DNA of 64,000 nucleotides from Labrenzia sp. VG12 (GTDB lineage: Bacteria; Pseudomonadota; Alphaproteobacteria; Rhizobiales; Stappiaceae). Below the pieces are notes generated by a model. The model did not search any database. It was not told the origin of the DNA and saw nothing but the letters and a program-made list of their open reading frames with translations. Below, in pieces: positions 1-8,989 of the stretch (positions are counted from its first letter, which is position 1; the number at the start of each line of letters is the position of its first letter). Made by a program: the position numbers and the translations under genes. The stretch spans positions 4,278,001 to 4,342,000 of the forward strand of contig NZ_CP022529.1 in assembly GCF_002237595.1 (NCBI RefSeq), read 5' to 3'.

Positions 1-1091
1 AACTGGGCAACACCATCTGCGGTTTGAAGCAGATCAGACCCCTGGGCAATAAAGCGATCGTTGGAAATGGCCGCATACTTGTTGGTCGGGATCGTCTTGA
101 GCCGTCTACTCATTTCTTCCTGGATGTCAGCGCGGGCCATGAAAGCAAGGAACTTACTCGCATTTTCCTTGTGTTTGCTTCGCGCAGGAATAAGGAAAAT
201 ATCGGTCGGCGCCTCTTCCGCCCTTGGTACATCATTGATTTTCGGAAACGGAAAGAAGCGGAAATCAGCTTCATACCGTGGGGCGAATTCCCCTGTAACG
301 AAGTTGCCAAACAGTCCGGTTCCAGCCATATCGCGGTAGAGATAGGGCAGCGGATCACGCCAGTTCATTTTTCGGTGCGTGGCGGCGGCGATAAAACAGT
401 CCGCATCAAGTAATTCTTTCCAGTGATCAAAGACGTCCCTGACCTTGTCGTCGGTATAATTGATTTCGCCACGCGTCAGCGCGAGATGAAAGTCACTGCC
501 GTTGAGGCGCAGATTGAGATAGTCGAACCAGGCGGCTGCGGGCCAGTGATACCTTGTGCCAATGACAATCGGCTCGAGCCCGGCAGCCCGCATTGTCGTG
601 CACATGGCCAGCAAGTCATCCCAGGTTTGAGGTGGTTGGATCCCCAGCGACTGGAACACGCTGTGTTTGTAGTAGAAGCCCCAGTGATAGAAACTGTAGG
701 GCACCCCATAGATCTCTTGGCCATAGGTAACGGTTCCCTGGATCGCGGGTGTGAAAGACGAACCCAGGCTATTGTCGATCCAAAAGTCCGTAATCGGCTC
801 AACCCAGTTTTTGCGGACATACTGAAACAGGCGTTCGCCGCCCTGCCATTGAATGACATCAGGGGTCTCAGCGCCCTCAAACCAGCCGTTAAGGCTTTGT
901 TTGTAGTCGGCGTCGTGCTTGACCGTCCACTTGATGTCGATGCCTGTCTCGGCTTTGAAACGTTGCCCATATTCAAAAAACACGGAGCGGCCATAGCCGC
1001 CACCGATGAGCGACACATTCAGCTGCTCCGCTTTTGCCGGCAGGCATGCCAACGTAAAAAAAATGGCAAGTAGAACCGTCCGCACAGTCAA
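1..1091 (-). CDS. ABC transporter extracellular substrate-binding protein, family 1 (sugar type), C-terminus cut off by window edge
   Basis: Periplasmic binding protein expected to deliver a sugar or related solute to an ABC importer. The start is TTG at 1091, preceded by a purine-rich Shine-Dalgarno (AAAGGAAAGG) about 4 nt upstream; no ATG fits. Residues 1-20 form a signal peptide ending in PAKA. The mature part carries features of the MalE/UgpB class: TGIDIKW, TPDVIQWQGG, a YGVPYSFYHWGFYYK segment near the hinge and a WPAAAWFDYLNLRL segment. About 363 residues are present and the usual 410-440 residue family length means the last 50-80 are off the window. Permease and ATPase genes should lie beyond position 1. 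Reading the reverse strand directly gave one open frame across the whole stretch. The substrate cannot be told. Confidence 0.85.
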   Translation of the reverse strand, partial: MTVRTVLLAIFFTLACLPAKAEQLNVSLIGGGYGRSVFFEYGQRFKAETGIDIKWTVKHDADYKQSLNGWFEGAETPDVIQWQGGERLFQYVRKNWVEPITDFWIDNSLGSSFTPAIQGTVTYGQEIYGVPYSFYHWGFYYKHSVFQSLGIQPPQTWDDLLAMCTTMRAAGLEPIVIGTRYHWPAAAWFDYLNLRLNGSDFHLALTRGEINYTDDKVRDVFDHWKELLDADCFIAAATHRKMNWRDPLPYLYRDMAGTGLFGNFVTGEFAPRYEADFRFFPFPKINDVPRAEEAPTDIFLIPARSKHKENASKFLAFMARADIQEEMSRRLKTIPTNKYAAISNDRFIAQGSDLLQTADGVAQ

Positions 1092-1389
1092 GGTGCCTTT
1101 CCTTTGAGTATCCGGTTTATGTCTGGGACGACGACACAGATATGGATTTTATAAACTTGGTCAAGTTAATTTCCGGATAAACATGTCTGCCATGCAATTT
1201 AGGGCGGGAAAGTTATTGAAAAAGAAAAGAACTTTGGACCAAAACTGGTTTCGGGAACCTTGCTTAATCAACGCATGGACAATTTTAACTAGCTACCCAG
1301 GAGAAGAGGACCTAGAGTTAATTTGTGTCTGAACTGGTCGGACGATACGGGCGAACCTTTCGATGCGAGATGCCTGGTCAGATCTCGAC

Positions 1390-2187
1390 CTACGCGCCCT
1401 GCAGCGCCCGCGTCACAGAAGTACTGTAGGTGCGTCCTATGGGGACGAAAGCACCACAAGTCGTCGTTAGCCCGGCGCGTTTGTCTTTGCGTGTGCGCCC
1501 CTGAATGGCATGCAGCGCCACCCAGTGAGAGCGATGGCATTGCAGGCCCGGTTCCGGCGATGCTTCGGCGATTGCATCCCGGAAGCGCATGGCGATCAGG
1601 GCGTTTCCATTTTCCGTGACCACCTCTACGTAGTGATCCTGCGCGCTCAATCGCAGAATACGGCCACGCTTGGCCACCGGAAGGCGATCGAGCAGCATGG
1701 GTCTGGCCGCGCGCTGCTCTTTTTCGTCCGACGCGTCCGCGACCGGAGAAGGCGCTGCCAAGTGAAACAGGACAGCAATACCGCCGAGAACGGCAACACA
1801 TTGCAGGTACAGCACCGGCAGATGACCCGAAAACGGGTTGAAGCCGAAGACCAAACTCACCAGGGCCACCACCAGACAGACCGGCACGGCTGCCAGAAAG
1901 GCGATTGCAGCCAGTTCGAGCCAGACGGGAACACCCAGTCTGCGCAGGGTGCGTTCCAGGCCGGATGTTGCGGCGTGGCCGATGCCGGCAGTGCCGAGGA
2001 CAATCGCGGCCCAATAGATCAGCCTCTCTCCGGGTGGAAAGATGTCGTAGGTACCGAAAGGACCGACCAGTCCGGCCAGACCGGCGAGCGTGGCAAGCAA
2101 CAAAATGCTGTGCCGTGACAGGAAGGGCGCCATCAGGTCGAGCAGCATCTGGCGAACAAGGGTGTTGTTGGCGAATGATTGCTGCAC
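1390..2187 (-). CDS. LytTR-family DNA-binding regulator with N-terminal membrane domain
   Basis: Transcription regulator of 265 residues. Residues about 25-145 hold four hydrophobic segments (for example ILLLATLAGLAGLVG and CLVVALVSLVFGF). Residues about 165-260 are a LytTR DNA-binding domain, recognisable from ILRLSAQDHYVEVVT, a following RFRDAI helix and CHRSHWVAL. There is no receiver domain, so the signal is presumably sensed in or through the membrane rather than by phosphorylation. This membrane-LytTR layout is recurrent in alphaproteobacteria. It lies divergent from the amide hydrolase at 2268, with 80 bp between them, so that gene is a plausible target. No histidine kinase is adjacent. 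Confidence 0.82.
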   Translation of the reverse strand: MQQSFANNTLVRQMLLDLMAPFLSRHSILLLATLAGLAGLVGPFGTYDIFPPGERLIYWAAIVLGTAGIGHAATSGLERTLRRLGVPVWLELAAIAFLAAVPVCLVVALVSLVFGFNPFSGHLPVLYLQCVAVLGGIAVLFHLAAPSPVADASDEKEQRAARPMLLDRLPVAKRGRILRLSAQDHYVEVVTENGNALIAMRFRDAIAEASPEPGLQCHRSHWVALHAIQGRTRKDKRAGLTTTCGAFVPIGRTYSTSVTRALQGA

Positions 2188-2267
2188 TTGGCGAAATCCT
2201 CCTTGGAACTGCCGGACCCACGGCGCATGTCTGAACTTCAGATTAGCGCATGAAACAAGAGGAAACC

Positions 2268-3371
2268 ATGGATGTTCCTGTTCGGCGGCTCAAACAACGG
2301 GTCCGCGCCCTTGCGGTGTTTTGCCTTGCCATTGCTGTCCCGGTAACCCAGGGCATGGCCTGTTCCACTGTCGCCTTTCCGGCGCAGACCGCGCCCCTTC
2401 TCAGTTACAATTTCGATTTTGCCGAAACCGGCGCGGGCTATCTCATCTTGAACCCGGCAAAGATCCGGCGTCAGTCCGTCTTGGAGGCGGCACCGGCGAA
2501 ATGGGTGGCCCGTTTTGGCAGCATCACTGTCAATCAGATCGGGCCCGGCATGCCGACGGCCGGCATGAATAGTGCGGGTCTGGTGGTTACGCTCATGTGG
2601 AACGAGGCGGCTGTCTATGGTGGTCCCCAGGCTGCGCCGGCCCTGAGCGAGCTTGAATTCATCCAGTACCTGCTCGACACATCCGGGTCGGTGGAGGAGG
2701 CGCTGGCGTCGCTGGACAGGATCCGCATCGAGGGACTAGTGCCGATCCACTATTTCCTGTTTGACGGCACGGGTGAGGCGGCGGTCGTGACACCGACGGC
2801 AGACGGATTGTCCGTGAACACGGGCGCCGGTTTGCCGGTTCCGGCGCTGACAAACAACGGCTACGAGCTGTCATTTGATCACCTTGGCCAATACCGGGGA
2901 TTTGGCGGCGACATGCCTATTCCCGAACGCCAGCGGTCCGATGAGGACAACAGTCTCGACCGCTTTGCGATCGCCGCCAATGCCACCCGGTTCGCCAGAA
3001 AGGGCATCACCTCCACGGAGGCCTTTGGTGTTCTGAACCGGTTGTCCAATCCGGAGACCCGCTGGCAGCTGGTTTTCGAACCTCTGGCACAGGTGATCAA
3101 TCTCCGTGTTCCGCAAATGGCAAATACCTACGTGTTTGATCTGGCAGGTCAGGACTTTGCCTGCAAGGGTCAACCGGTTGCCGCCGATTTGAGAGACCTG
3201 CCGGCAGACCTGAATCTTGAGACCCTGCAGCCGCTCGACCCTGACCAGCTTGCCGGCAGTCTGGTGGAGGTTTTCATGTCCATGCGTCAGACGGCTCATC
3301 TGGGTCAACGCGAGATCGCAGGCGGCATCGCGGCCGGGTTGATTGCAGCGGCAAGCTGCACGCCTGAGTAA
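2268..3371 (+). CDS. Linear amide C-N hydrolase, choloylglycine hydrolase/penicillin acylase family (Ntn hydrolase), secreted
   Basis: Predicted periplasmic or secreted amidase of the conjugated-bile-salt-hydrolase/penicillin V acylase family. I chose the ATG at 2268 because it follows an AGAGGA Shine-Dalgarno; an in-frame ATG at 2250 has none. The signal peptide ends GMA and is followed directly by Cys32 (ACSTVAF), so cleavage would expose the N-terminal nucleophile cysteine this family uses. Later family features include NFDFAE, the GMNSAGLVVTLMWNEA stretch and LTNNGYE. Total length is 367 residues, normal for the Gram-negative branch. The substrate may be an N-acyl amide such as an acyl-homoserine lactone or an acyl amino acid, but the sequence does not decide this. 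Confidence 0.85.
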   Translation: MDVPVRRLKQRVRALAVFCLAIAVPVTQGMACSTVAFPAQTAPLLSYNFDFAETGAGYLILNPAKIRRQSVLEAAPAKWVARFGSITVNQIGPGMPTAGMNSAGLVVTLMWNEAAVYGGPQAAPALSELEFIQYLLDTSGSVEEALASLDRIRIEGLVPIHYFLFDGTGEAAVVTPTADGLSVNTGAGLPVPALTNNGYELSFDHLGQYRGFGGDMPIPERQRSDEDNSLDRFAIAANATRFARKGITSTEAFGVLNRLSNPETRWQLVFEPLAQVINLRVPQMANTYVFDLAGQDFACKGQPVAADLRDLPADLNLETLQPLDPDQLAGSLVEVFMSMRQTAHLGQREIAGGIAAGLIAAASCTPE

Positions 3372-3438
3372 TTCTGCTAGGATTGGCAAGGCCCGGCTCC
3401 GAAACGGGCCGGTGCCTTGTCAATTGGAGGGAATTCTC

Positions 3439-4260
3439 ATGTGCGATTTCTGCGTCATCCAGTCCGTCAAGCAACGCATGCTGTCCCGGCGGGACTTCTT
3501 CAGGGCAACCGCCGTCAGCGCTGGTGTCGCGACTGCTGCCTCCTTCACCGGCGCCATGCCGGCCATGGCCCAGGCACCGACTAAGATTTCGGACATGACC
3601 CACGAGATGCACCCGACCTTCCCGGCCTTCGGCGGCGGTCAGCAGTTTGAAATGAGCCGGATCTTCGACATTGCCAAGGACGGCTACAATCTTTTTGAGT
3701 TGCGCGTCAACGAACACACCGGCACGCATCTGGATGCGCCGCTGCACTTTTCGGCCGACGGTCAGTCCGTTGCCGAAATTCCCGTCGAGAACCTGGTCGC
3801 GCCGCTCTGTATTGTCGACATCAAGGCCAGGGCGGCGGAGAACCCGGACGCCCAGGTGACCCCGGACGATCTGAAGGCCTGGATTGCGGCCCATGGCGAC
3901 ATCCCGGAAGGCGCCTGCGTGGCCATGAATTCGGGCTGGGATGCGCATGTGAACAGCGACAAGTTCCGCAATGCCGATGCGGACGGGGTCATGCATTTCC
4001 CGGGCTTTCACGTGGAAGCCACGCAAATGCTGATGGAAGAGGCCAACGTGGTTGGCATCGCCGTTGACAGCCTGTCGCTGGATCACGGCATTTCAAAGGA
4101 TTTCGCCGTTCACTACAGCTGGCTGCCCAGCAACCGCTGGGGCCTGGAATGCATCGCCAATCTCGATGCCCTGCCCGCCAGCGGTGCCACCTTGATTGTC
4201 GGAGCGCCAAAGAACCGCGGTGGCACGGGAGGGCCGTCCAGGGTTATGGCGATGGTGTAA
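3439..4260 (+). CDS. Cyclase family protein (kynurenine formamidase-like metal hydrolase), Tat-exported
   Basis: Hydrolase of 273 residues from the cyclase/KynB superfamily. The start at 3439 follows a clear GGAGGG Shine-Dalgarno. The N-terminus starts MCDFCV and carries a twin-arginine signal (SRRDFFRA) followed by a hydrophobic stretch ending AMAQA, so a folded metalloenzyme is probably exported. The metal-binding signature HTGTHLDAPLHF is intact around residues 93-104 and matches the family pattern HxGTHxDxPxH. Conserved later blocks include VAMNSGW and the GIAVDSLSLDHG segment. It lies 67 bp after the amide hydrolase on the same strand and may share a transcript. The substrate is unknown; true KynB proteins are shorter and cytoplasmic. 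Confidence 0.88.
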   Translation: MCDFCVIQSVKQRMLSRRDFFRATAVSAGVATAASFTGAMPAMAQAPTKISDMTHEMHPTFPAFGGGQQFEMSRIFDIAKDGYNLFELRVNEHTGTHLDAPLHFSADGQSVAEIPVENLVAPLCIVDIKARAAENPDAQVTPDDLKAWIAAHGDIPEGACVAMNSGWDAHVNSDKFRNADADGVMHFPGFHVEATQMLMEEANVVGIAVDSLSLDHGISKDFAVHYSWLPSNRWGLECIANLDALPASGATLIVGAPKNRGGTGGPSRVMAMV

Positions 4261-4780
4261 GGCGCTTTCGGGAATCGGTATTTCCCGGTGTTGACAAGGC
4301 GTATTTCAGAACGTCCGGATCCGGATGTGGCTGCCGGGTCATGCCGCAGGCCTGCATCACGCGCTCCGAGCGCCAATTGTCCTTGAAACAGGTCGCCGCA
4401 ATCGTTTCTGCGCCAAGATCGGTGGCCAGGTCGATGATCAGCCTGGCAGCTTCCAGGCCAAGGCCCTTGCCCCACTGATCAGGTTCGAGGAAATATCCGA
4501 TTTCCACCGTTCCGGGCGAGACCCAGGTAAACCCGGCATCGCCTATGACGACGCTGTCCACACTCGTTTCGACGGCCAGGAAGTATTCCTTCCGGGGGTG
4601 ACGGCGCTGTCTGGCGATGAGCGATGCCAGATAGGTCTCTGTCTCCGAAAGGCTTCCGGTCCCCCAGGTCAGGTGCCGCATGACCTCGGCATTGCCGATC
4701 CAGCGATGCATGGCTTTTGCATCGTCATGGCGCCACTCCCGCAGGCAAAGGCGCGCGCCATGTCTTTGAACCGGAAACAG
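4244..4780 (-). CDS. GNAT-family acetyltransferase (RimJ/RimL-like), probable CTG start
   Basis: N-acetyltransferase of the RimJ/RimL type. The core is readable: an opening strand ARLCLREWRHDDAKAMHRW, then EVMRHLTWG, IGDAGF, the VEIGYFLEPDQWGKGLG acetyl-CoA loop and SERVMQACGM. The first ATG (4711) would remove the opening strand that this family needs. Reading upstream in frame there is no ATG, GTG or TTG before the polA stop at 4793-4795. A CTG at 4778-4780 sits 7 nt after AGGGGAG, giving 178 residues, the usual length. The gene follows polA directly on the same strand and in the same frame. It overlaps the 3' end of the convergent cyclase gene by 17 bp. The start is an inference; the family call is firm. 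Confidence 0.78.
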   Translation of the reverse strand: MFPVQRHGARLCLREWRHDDAKAMHRWIGNAEVMRHLTWGTGSLSETETYLASLIARQRRHPRKEYFLAVETSVDSVVIGDAGFTWVSPGTVEIGYFLEPDQWGKGLGLEAARLIIDLATDLGAETIAATCFKDNWRSERVMQACGMTRQPHPDPDVLKYALSTPGNTDSRKRLTPSP

Positions 4781-4792
4781 GACGAGGCTCCC

Positions 4793-7777
4793 CTAGTGTG
4801 CCTCGTCCCAATTGTCCGCCGCCCTTGCATCGACCTGCAGCGGGACGGAGAGTTTCAGCGCCGGATCGCAGGCATTTTCCATGACGTCGCGGATCACCGG
4901 GATGGTGTCATCCACTTCGCCGTCCGGGACTTCGAAAATCAGTTCATCATGCACCTGCAACAGCATTTGCGCAGTGAGTTTGGACGCCGTCAGCCGGTCC
5001 TCCATGCGCACCATGGCGCGGCGCAGGATGTCGGAGGCCGAGCCCTGGATCGGGGCGTTGATCGCGGCGCGCTCATAGAAGGCCCGCATGTTCGGGTTCT
5101 TGGTGTTCACGTCCGGATAATGCGCCTTGCGGCCGAAGATGGTGGTGACGAAACCGTTCGCATGCACCTGTTTCTTGGTCGCTTCCATGTAGTCCTTGAT
5201 ACCCGGGAAGCGCTCGAAATAGGTCTTGATGTAATCGCCTGCCTCACCGCGTGCGATGCCGAGCTGGTTGGCCAGGCCAAAGGCCGATATGCCGTAGATG
5301 ATGCCGAAGTTGATGGCCTTGGCGCGGCGGCGCACCATCGGGTCCATGCCCTCGATCGGCGTGCCGAACATTTCGCTGGCCGTCATGGCGTGAATGTCGA
5401 GCCCGTCGTCAAAGGCCTTCTTGAGCTGGGGTATATCGGCCATATGGGCGAGCACGCGCAACTCGATCTGGCTGTAGTCGGCCGAAATCAGCTTGTGGCC
5501 TTTTTCTGCAACAAAGGCCTTGCGGATTTTTCGGCCCGCTTCGGTCCTGACCGGAATGTTCTGCAGGTTCGGTTCGGATGACGACAGGCGCCCGGTGGTG
5601 GTTGCTGCCAGCGCATAGGACGTATGGACCCGGCCCGTGGTCGGGTTGATGTAGCCGGGAAGTGCATCCGAATAGGTCGACTTCAGCTTGGAGAGCTGAC
5701 GCCAGGCAACGATCTTCGACGGCAGTTCATGGCCTTCGGCGGCGAGGTCTTCCAGCACCTGGGCAGAGGTCGACCAGGCACCGGTCTTGGTTTTCTTGCC
5801 GCCAGGAAGGCCCATCTTGCCGAAGAGAATGTCGCCGAGCTGCTTCGGCGAGCCGATGTTGAAGTTTTCGCCGGCAAGTTCGTAGATTTCAGATTCATGC
5901 GCCGCCATGCCCTGCGCGAAATCGCCGGAAAGCCGCGACAGCATCTGCCGGTCGACGGAAATGCCACGCTTTTCCATGCGCGCCAGCACCGGCACCATCG
6001 GCCGTTCCAGGGTTTCATAGACAGTTGCCATCCGGTCGCTCGCCAACCGCGGCTTCAGGATCAACCACAGGCGCAGGGTGACGTCGGCATCCTCGGCGGC
6101 ATAGGCGGTGGCCTTGTCGATGGCCACCTTGTCGAAGGTGATCATCGACTTGCCGGAGCCGCAAACCTCCTTGAACGGGATCGGCTTGTGGTCGAGCCAG
6201 CGTTCGGACAATTCGTCCATGCCGTTGCCGCCCTTGCCAGCGTCGACCGTGTAGGACAGCAGCATCGTGTCGTCGAACGGGCTGATATCGATGCCGTAGC
6301 GGGTCATCACCAGCCAGTCATATTTGAGGTTCTGCGCGATTTTCAGGACCGCGCGGTCCTCCAGCATCGGCTTCAGCACATCCAGCGCGTCTTTCAATGG
6401 CAGCTGGCCTTCCACCAGACCGCCGCCGCCCAGGAGGTCGCCTTCTCCATCGACATGGGCAAGCGGCACATAACAGGCCTTGCCGGGCTCGGTGGAGAGC
6501 GACAGGCCAACGAGGTCGGCCTGCATGGCGTCGAGTGACGTGGTTTCCGTGTCGAAGGCGACATAGCCCTTCTCGAAGGCTGCGTCGCACCATTCCTGAA
6601 GGCGCTCGAGGCTGGTTACGGTTTCATAGGCGCTGGAATCGACCGGGATCGCCCGGATGCTCTCCGCGCGGGCATCGGCAACTGTCTGCGGCACCATCAT
6701 GCCGTCCGGACTGTCTCCAGCCTCACCAGACCCACCCGGGGAGGCCGGCGCAGTGCTGCTCGGCGCGCGTTCCATCAGGCGGCCCTTGTGGTCGGGCACA
6801 TCCCAGCCGGGCACCTGGAAGTCCGTTGCCTCGACCGCGGCGAGATCAGCACCGGTCTCCTCGGCAATACGTTTGGTGAGCGTGCTGAAGCCCATGGCCT
6901 TCAGAAAACCGACCGCTTTCGGTCCATCCATTTCCGTGACAGACAGGTCGCCGACCGGGACCTCCACCGGGACGTCCTGTTTCAGCGTCACCAGTTCCTT
7001 GGAAACGCGGGCCTGGTCGGCAAATTCGATCAGGTTTTCCCGGCGCTTCTTCTGCTTGATGGTCTCTGCCTGATCGAGCAGTGTTTCCAGGTCGCCGAAT
7101 TCGTTGATCAGAAGCGCGGCGGTCTTCAGACCGATGCCGGGCACGCCGGGCACGTTGTCCACGCTGTCGCCGGCCAGCGACTGGACCTCAATGACCTTGT
7201 CCGGCCCGACGCCGAATTTTTCAAAGACTTCGGGCTCACCGAAAATCTTGTTCTTCATCGTGTCGATCATGCCGACCTTGGGCCCGATCAGCTGCATCAG
7301 GTCCTTGTCGCCGGAGACGATGGTGACGCGGGCGCCCTGCTCTGCCGCCTGGCGCGCATAGGTCGCGATCAGGTCGTCGGCTTCAAAGCCGGCCTGTTCG
7401 ATGCAATGCACGGAAAAGGCACGCGTCGCTTCCCGGATCAGGCCGAATTGCGGCACCAGATCTTCGGGCGGGTCCGGACGGTGCGCCTTGTATTCGGGGT
7501 AGATGTCATTTCGGAAGGTCTTGGCGGAATGATCGAAGATCACCGCAAAATGTGTCGGCTCGTCGCCCTCTTCCGGGGTCAGCCCTTCCTGAAGCAGCTT
7601 CCACAGCATGTTGCAGAAGCCGGAGACGGCCCCCACCGGCAGCCCGTCCGGCTTGCGCGTCAGCGGCGGCAGCGCGTGGTAGGCGCGGAAGATAAAGGTG
7701 GAACCGTCGACCAGGATCAGGTGGTCGTCAGCAGTGAGGGCGGGGGAGGAATCTTGCGTCGACATGGCGCGGATCAT
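4793..7777 (-). CDS. polA: DNA polymerase I
   Basis: Repair and Okazaki-fragment polymerase of 994 residues. The N-terminal 5'-3' exonuclease domain begins LILVDGSTFIFRAYHALPP and includes TIVSGDKDLMQL and the helix-hairpin-helix region GVPGIGLKTA. The central 3'-5' proofreading domain keeps FDTETTS, a LKYDWL motif and DDTMLLSY, so proofreading looks intact. The C-terminal polymerase domain shows TGRLSSSEPNLQNIP, ADYSQIELRVLAH, RRRAKAINFGIIYGIS and VHDELIFEV. Start is taken as ATG 7777, but ATG 7765 (MSTQDSS) is equally possible because neither has a good Shine-Dalgarno. Length is typical for the order. A Gly/Ser/Pro-rich linker near residues 335-365 joins the exonuclease halves. Confidence 0.97.
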   Translation of the reverse strand: MIRAMSTQDSSPALTADDHLILVDGSTFIFRAYHALPPLTRKPDGLPVGAVSGFCNMLWKLLQEGLTPEEGDEPTHFAVIFDHSAKTFRNDIYPEYKAHRPDPPEDLVPQFGLIREATRAFSVHCIEQAGFEADDLIATYARQAAEQGARVTIVSGDKDLMQLIGPKVGMIDTMKNKIFGEPEVFEKFGVGPDKVIEVQSLAGDSVDNVPGVPGIGLKTAALLINEFGDLETLLDQAETIKQKKRRENLIEFADQARVSKELVTLKQDVPVEVPVGDLSVTEMDGPKAVGFLKAMGFSTLTKRIAEETGADLAAVEATDFQVPGWDVPDHKGRLMERAPSSTAPASPGGSGEAGDSPDGMMVPQTVADARAESIRAIPVDSSAYETVTSLERLQEWCDAAFEKGYVAFDTETTSLDAMQADLVGLSLSTEPGKACYVPLAHVDGEGDLLGGGGLVEGQLPLKDALDVLKPMLEDRAVLKIAQNLKYDWLVMTRYGIDISPFDDTMLLSYTVDAGKGGNGMDELSERWLDHKPIPFKEVCGSGKSMITFDKVAIDKATAYAAEDADVTLRLWLILKPRLASDRMATVYETLERPMVPVLARMEKRGISVDRQMLSRLSGDFAQGMAAHESEIYELAGENFNIGSPKQLGDILFGKMGLPGGKKTKTGAWSTSAQVLEDLAAEGHELPSKIVAWRQLSKLKSTYSDALPGYINPTTGRVHTSYALAATTTGRLSSSEPNLQNIPVRTEAGRKIRKAFVAEKGHKLISADYSQIELRVLAHMADIPQLKKAFDDGLDIHAMTASEMFGTPIEGMDPMVRRRAKAINFGIIYGISAFGLANQLGIARGEAGDYIKTYFERFPGIKDYMEATKKQVHANGFVTTIFGRKAHYPDVNTKNPNMRAFYERAAINAPIQGSASDILRRAMVRMEDRLTASKLTAQMLLQVHDELIFEVPDGEVDDTIPVIRDVMENACDPALKLSVPLQVDARAADNWDEAH

Positions 7778-7832
7778 GCCCGCAGCCGGTTCCGGTGAAA
7801 AGTCCTAATGACAAAAATTCAGGACCGCGTGT

Positions 7833-8864
7833 TCACTCTGCTGCCTGGGCCTGCCGCTTCTTGCCGAATGTGCCGCTGAGATAGGCCCATTGCGGCCGTC
7901 TGAACAGGAACCAGCCGAGATTGGTTTTGACGATCAGCCAGTAGAGGATCATCGGGCTGACGGAGGCGACAATCGTGACGATCAACGAGGCTGTGCCGAT
8001 ATCGAGGATGCCGAGCTTCAACAGGATGATCCGGCTGACGGCCATCGGGAAGAAGAAGGCGAGATAGATGACGATCGAATTCTCGCCGAAATGACGCAGA
8101 AAATCGAGCTGGCCCCCTTTGACGATCAGCGCACTGGTCAGGATGATGGCCCCGGCCCCGGCCGCACCGAGGGCAAGCGCGACCCCGGGCAAACCTGCCC
8201 AGCCGAGATAGACCAGGCCGCCATTCACGACACCCCAGCCCAGGAGATAAAGAAGGCTGACGGAGATACGTTCGCGGGCCCAGTCAGCCAGACGGAAGAT
8301 CTGTGGCGCAAAGATATAGCCCGCGTAGAAATAGACGAAGCGCGAGGCGAATTCGTCGACCAGCAGCCAGCCGGTATGGATCGGTGCCAGCTGCAGAAGT
8401 GCAGCGATGGCCAGCATCAGCTGCCAGGGCACACCCCGGTCATGGGCGATCTTGCAGACAAGAAAGAAGATCGGCAGCATGTAGATGAACCACAGGGTGC
8501 CAAAGGGCTGGATGAAGCTGAGGAAATAGAACTCCAGCGCCCCCATGGCGCCCATTTCGCCGGCAAAGACCGGGGCCTTGACCGCGAACTGGATGGTCAT
8601 CCAGAGCACGTAGAAATAGGCAAAGTGCACGACCTTGCGGTCAAGATAGAGTTTCCAGTCGCGCTGAATGACGTTGGCGAGGAAGAGACCCGAGATCAGA
8701 AAGAAATCCGGCATCCGGAAGGGCGCGGCAAAGGCGACCACGGCGTGCATCCAGCCGGTTTCCCCGGCGGCGGCTTCGACGCCCAGGACCGAATGCATCA
8801 TCACGACAAAGATGATGCAGATGCCCTTGGCGGTGTCCACCCAATCGACGCGCTGTGCATTCAT
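7833..8864 (-). CDS. Acyltransferase 3 family integral membrane protein
   Basis: Polytopic membrane O-acyltransferase-like protein of 343 residues. I prefer ATG 8864 (MNAQRVDWVD) over the upstream ATG 8906, because GAGAAGG sits about 9 nt before it and the family normally opens with the motif RVDWVDTAKGICI. About ten hydrophobic helices follow, including the conserved MMHSVLG after the first helix and the FRMPDFFLISGLF loop, the usual active-site region of acyltransferase 3 proteins. It is related to the YcfT/OpgC-like group that modifies surface sugars or glucans. It stands alone downstream of nothing obviously related, so the acceptor is unknown. Confidence 0.82.
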   Translation of the reverse strand: MNAQRVDWVDTAKGICIIFVVMMHSVLGVEAAAGETGWMHAVVAFAAPFRMPDFFLISGLFLANVIQRDWKLYLDRKVVHFAYFYVLWMTIQFAVKAPVFAGEMGAMGALEFYFLSFIQPFGTLWFIYMLPIFFLVCKIAHDRGVPWQLMLAIAALLQLAPIHTGWLLVDEFASRFVYFYAGYIFAPQIFRLADWARERISVSLLYLLGWGVVNGGLVYLGWAGLPGVALALGAAGAGAIILTSALIVKGGQLDFLRHFGENSIVIYLAFFFPMAVSRIILLKLGILDIGTASLIVTIVASVSPMILYWLIVKTNLGWFLFRRPQWAYLSGTFGKKRQAQAAE

Positions 8865-8989
8865 TGTCTGCTGCCTTCTCGCCGGTCTCAGACCGGATTT
8901 TTTCATAGAACGAGCAGCAGACCTAACCTCAACTGGTAAAATTTACGCATACAGCCGAGGTCACGATTTGGTGACCTTCGTCGCTCCGG

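Noticed and set aside
476..1018. 180-codon minus-strand frame at the left edge
   Set aside because: Wrong frame; reading the same strand one frame over gives the sugar-binding protein from TTG 1091 with a signal peptide.
4325..5581. 418-codon + strand frame opposite polA
   Set aside because: Antisense to the polA polymerase domain, whose motifs are intact.
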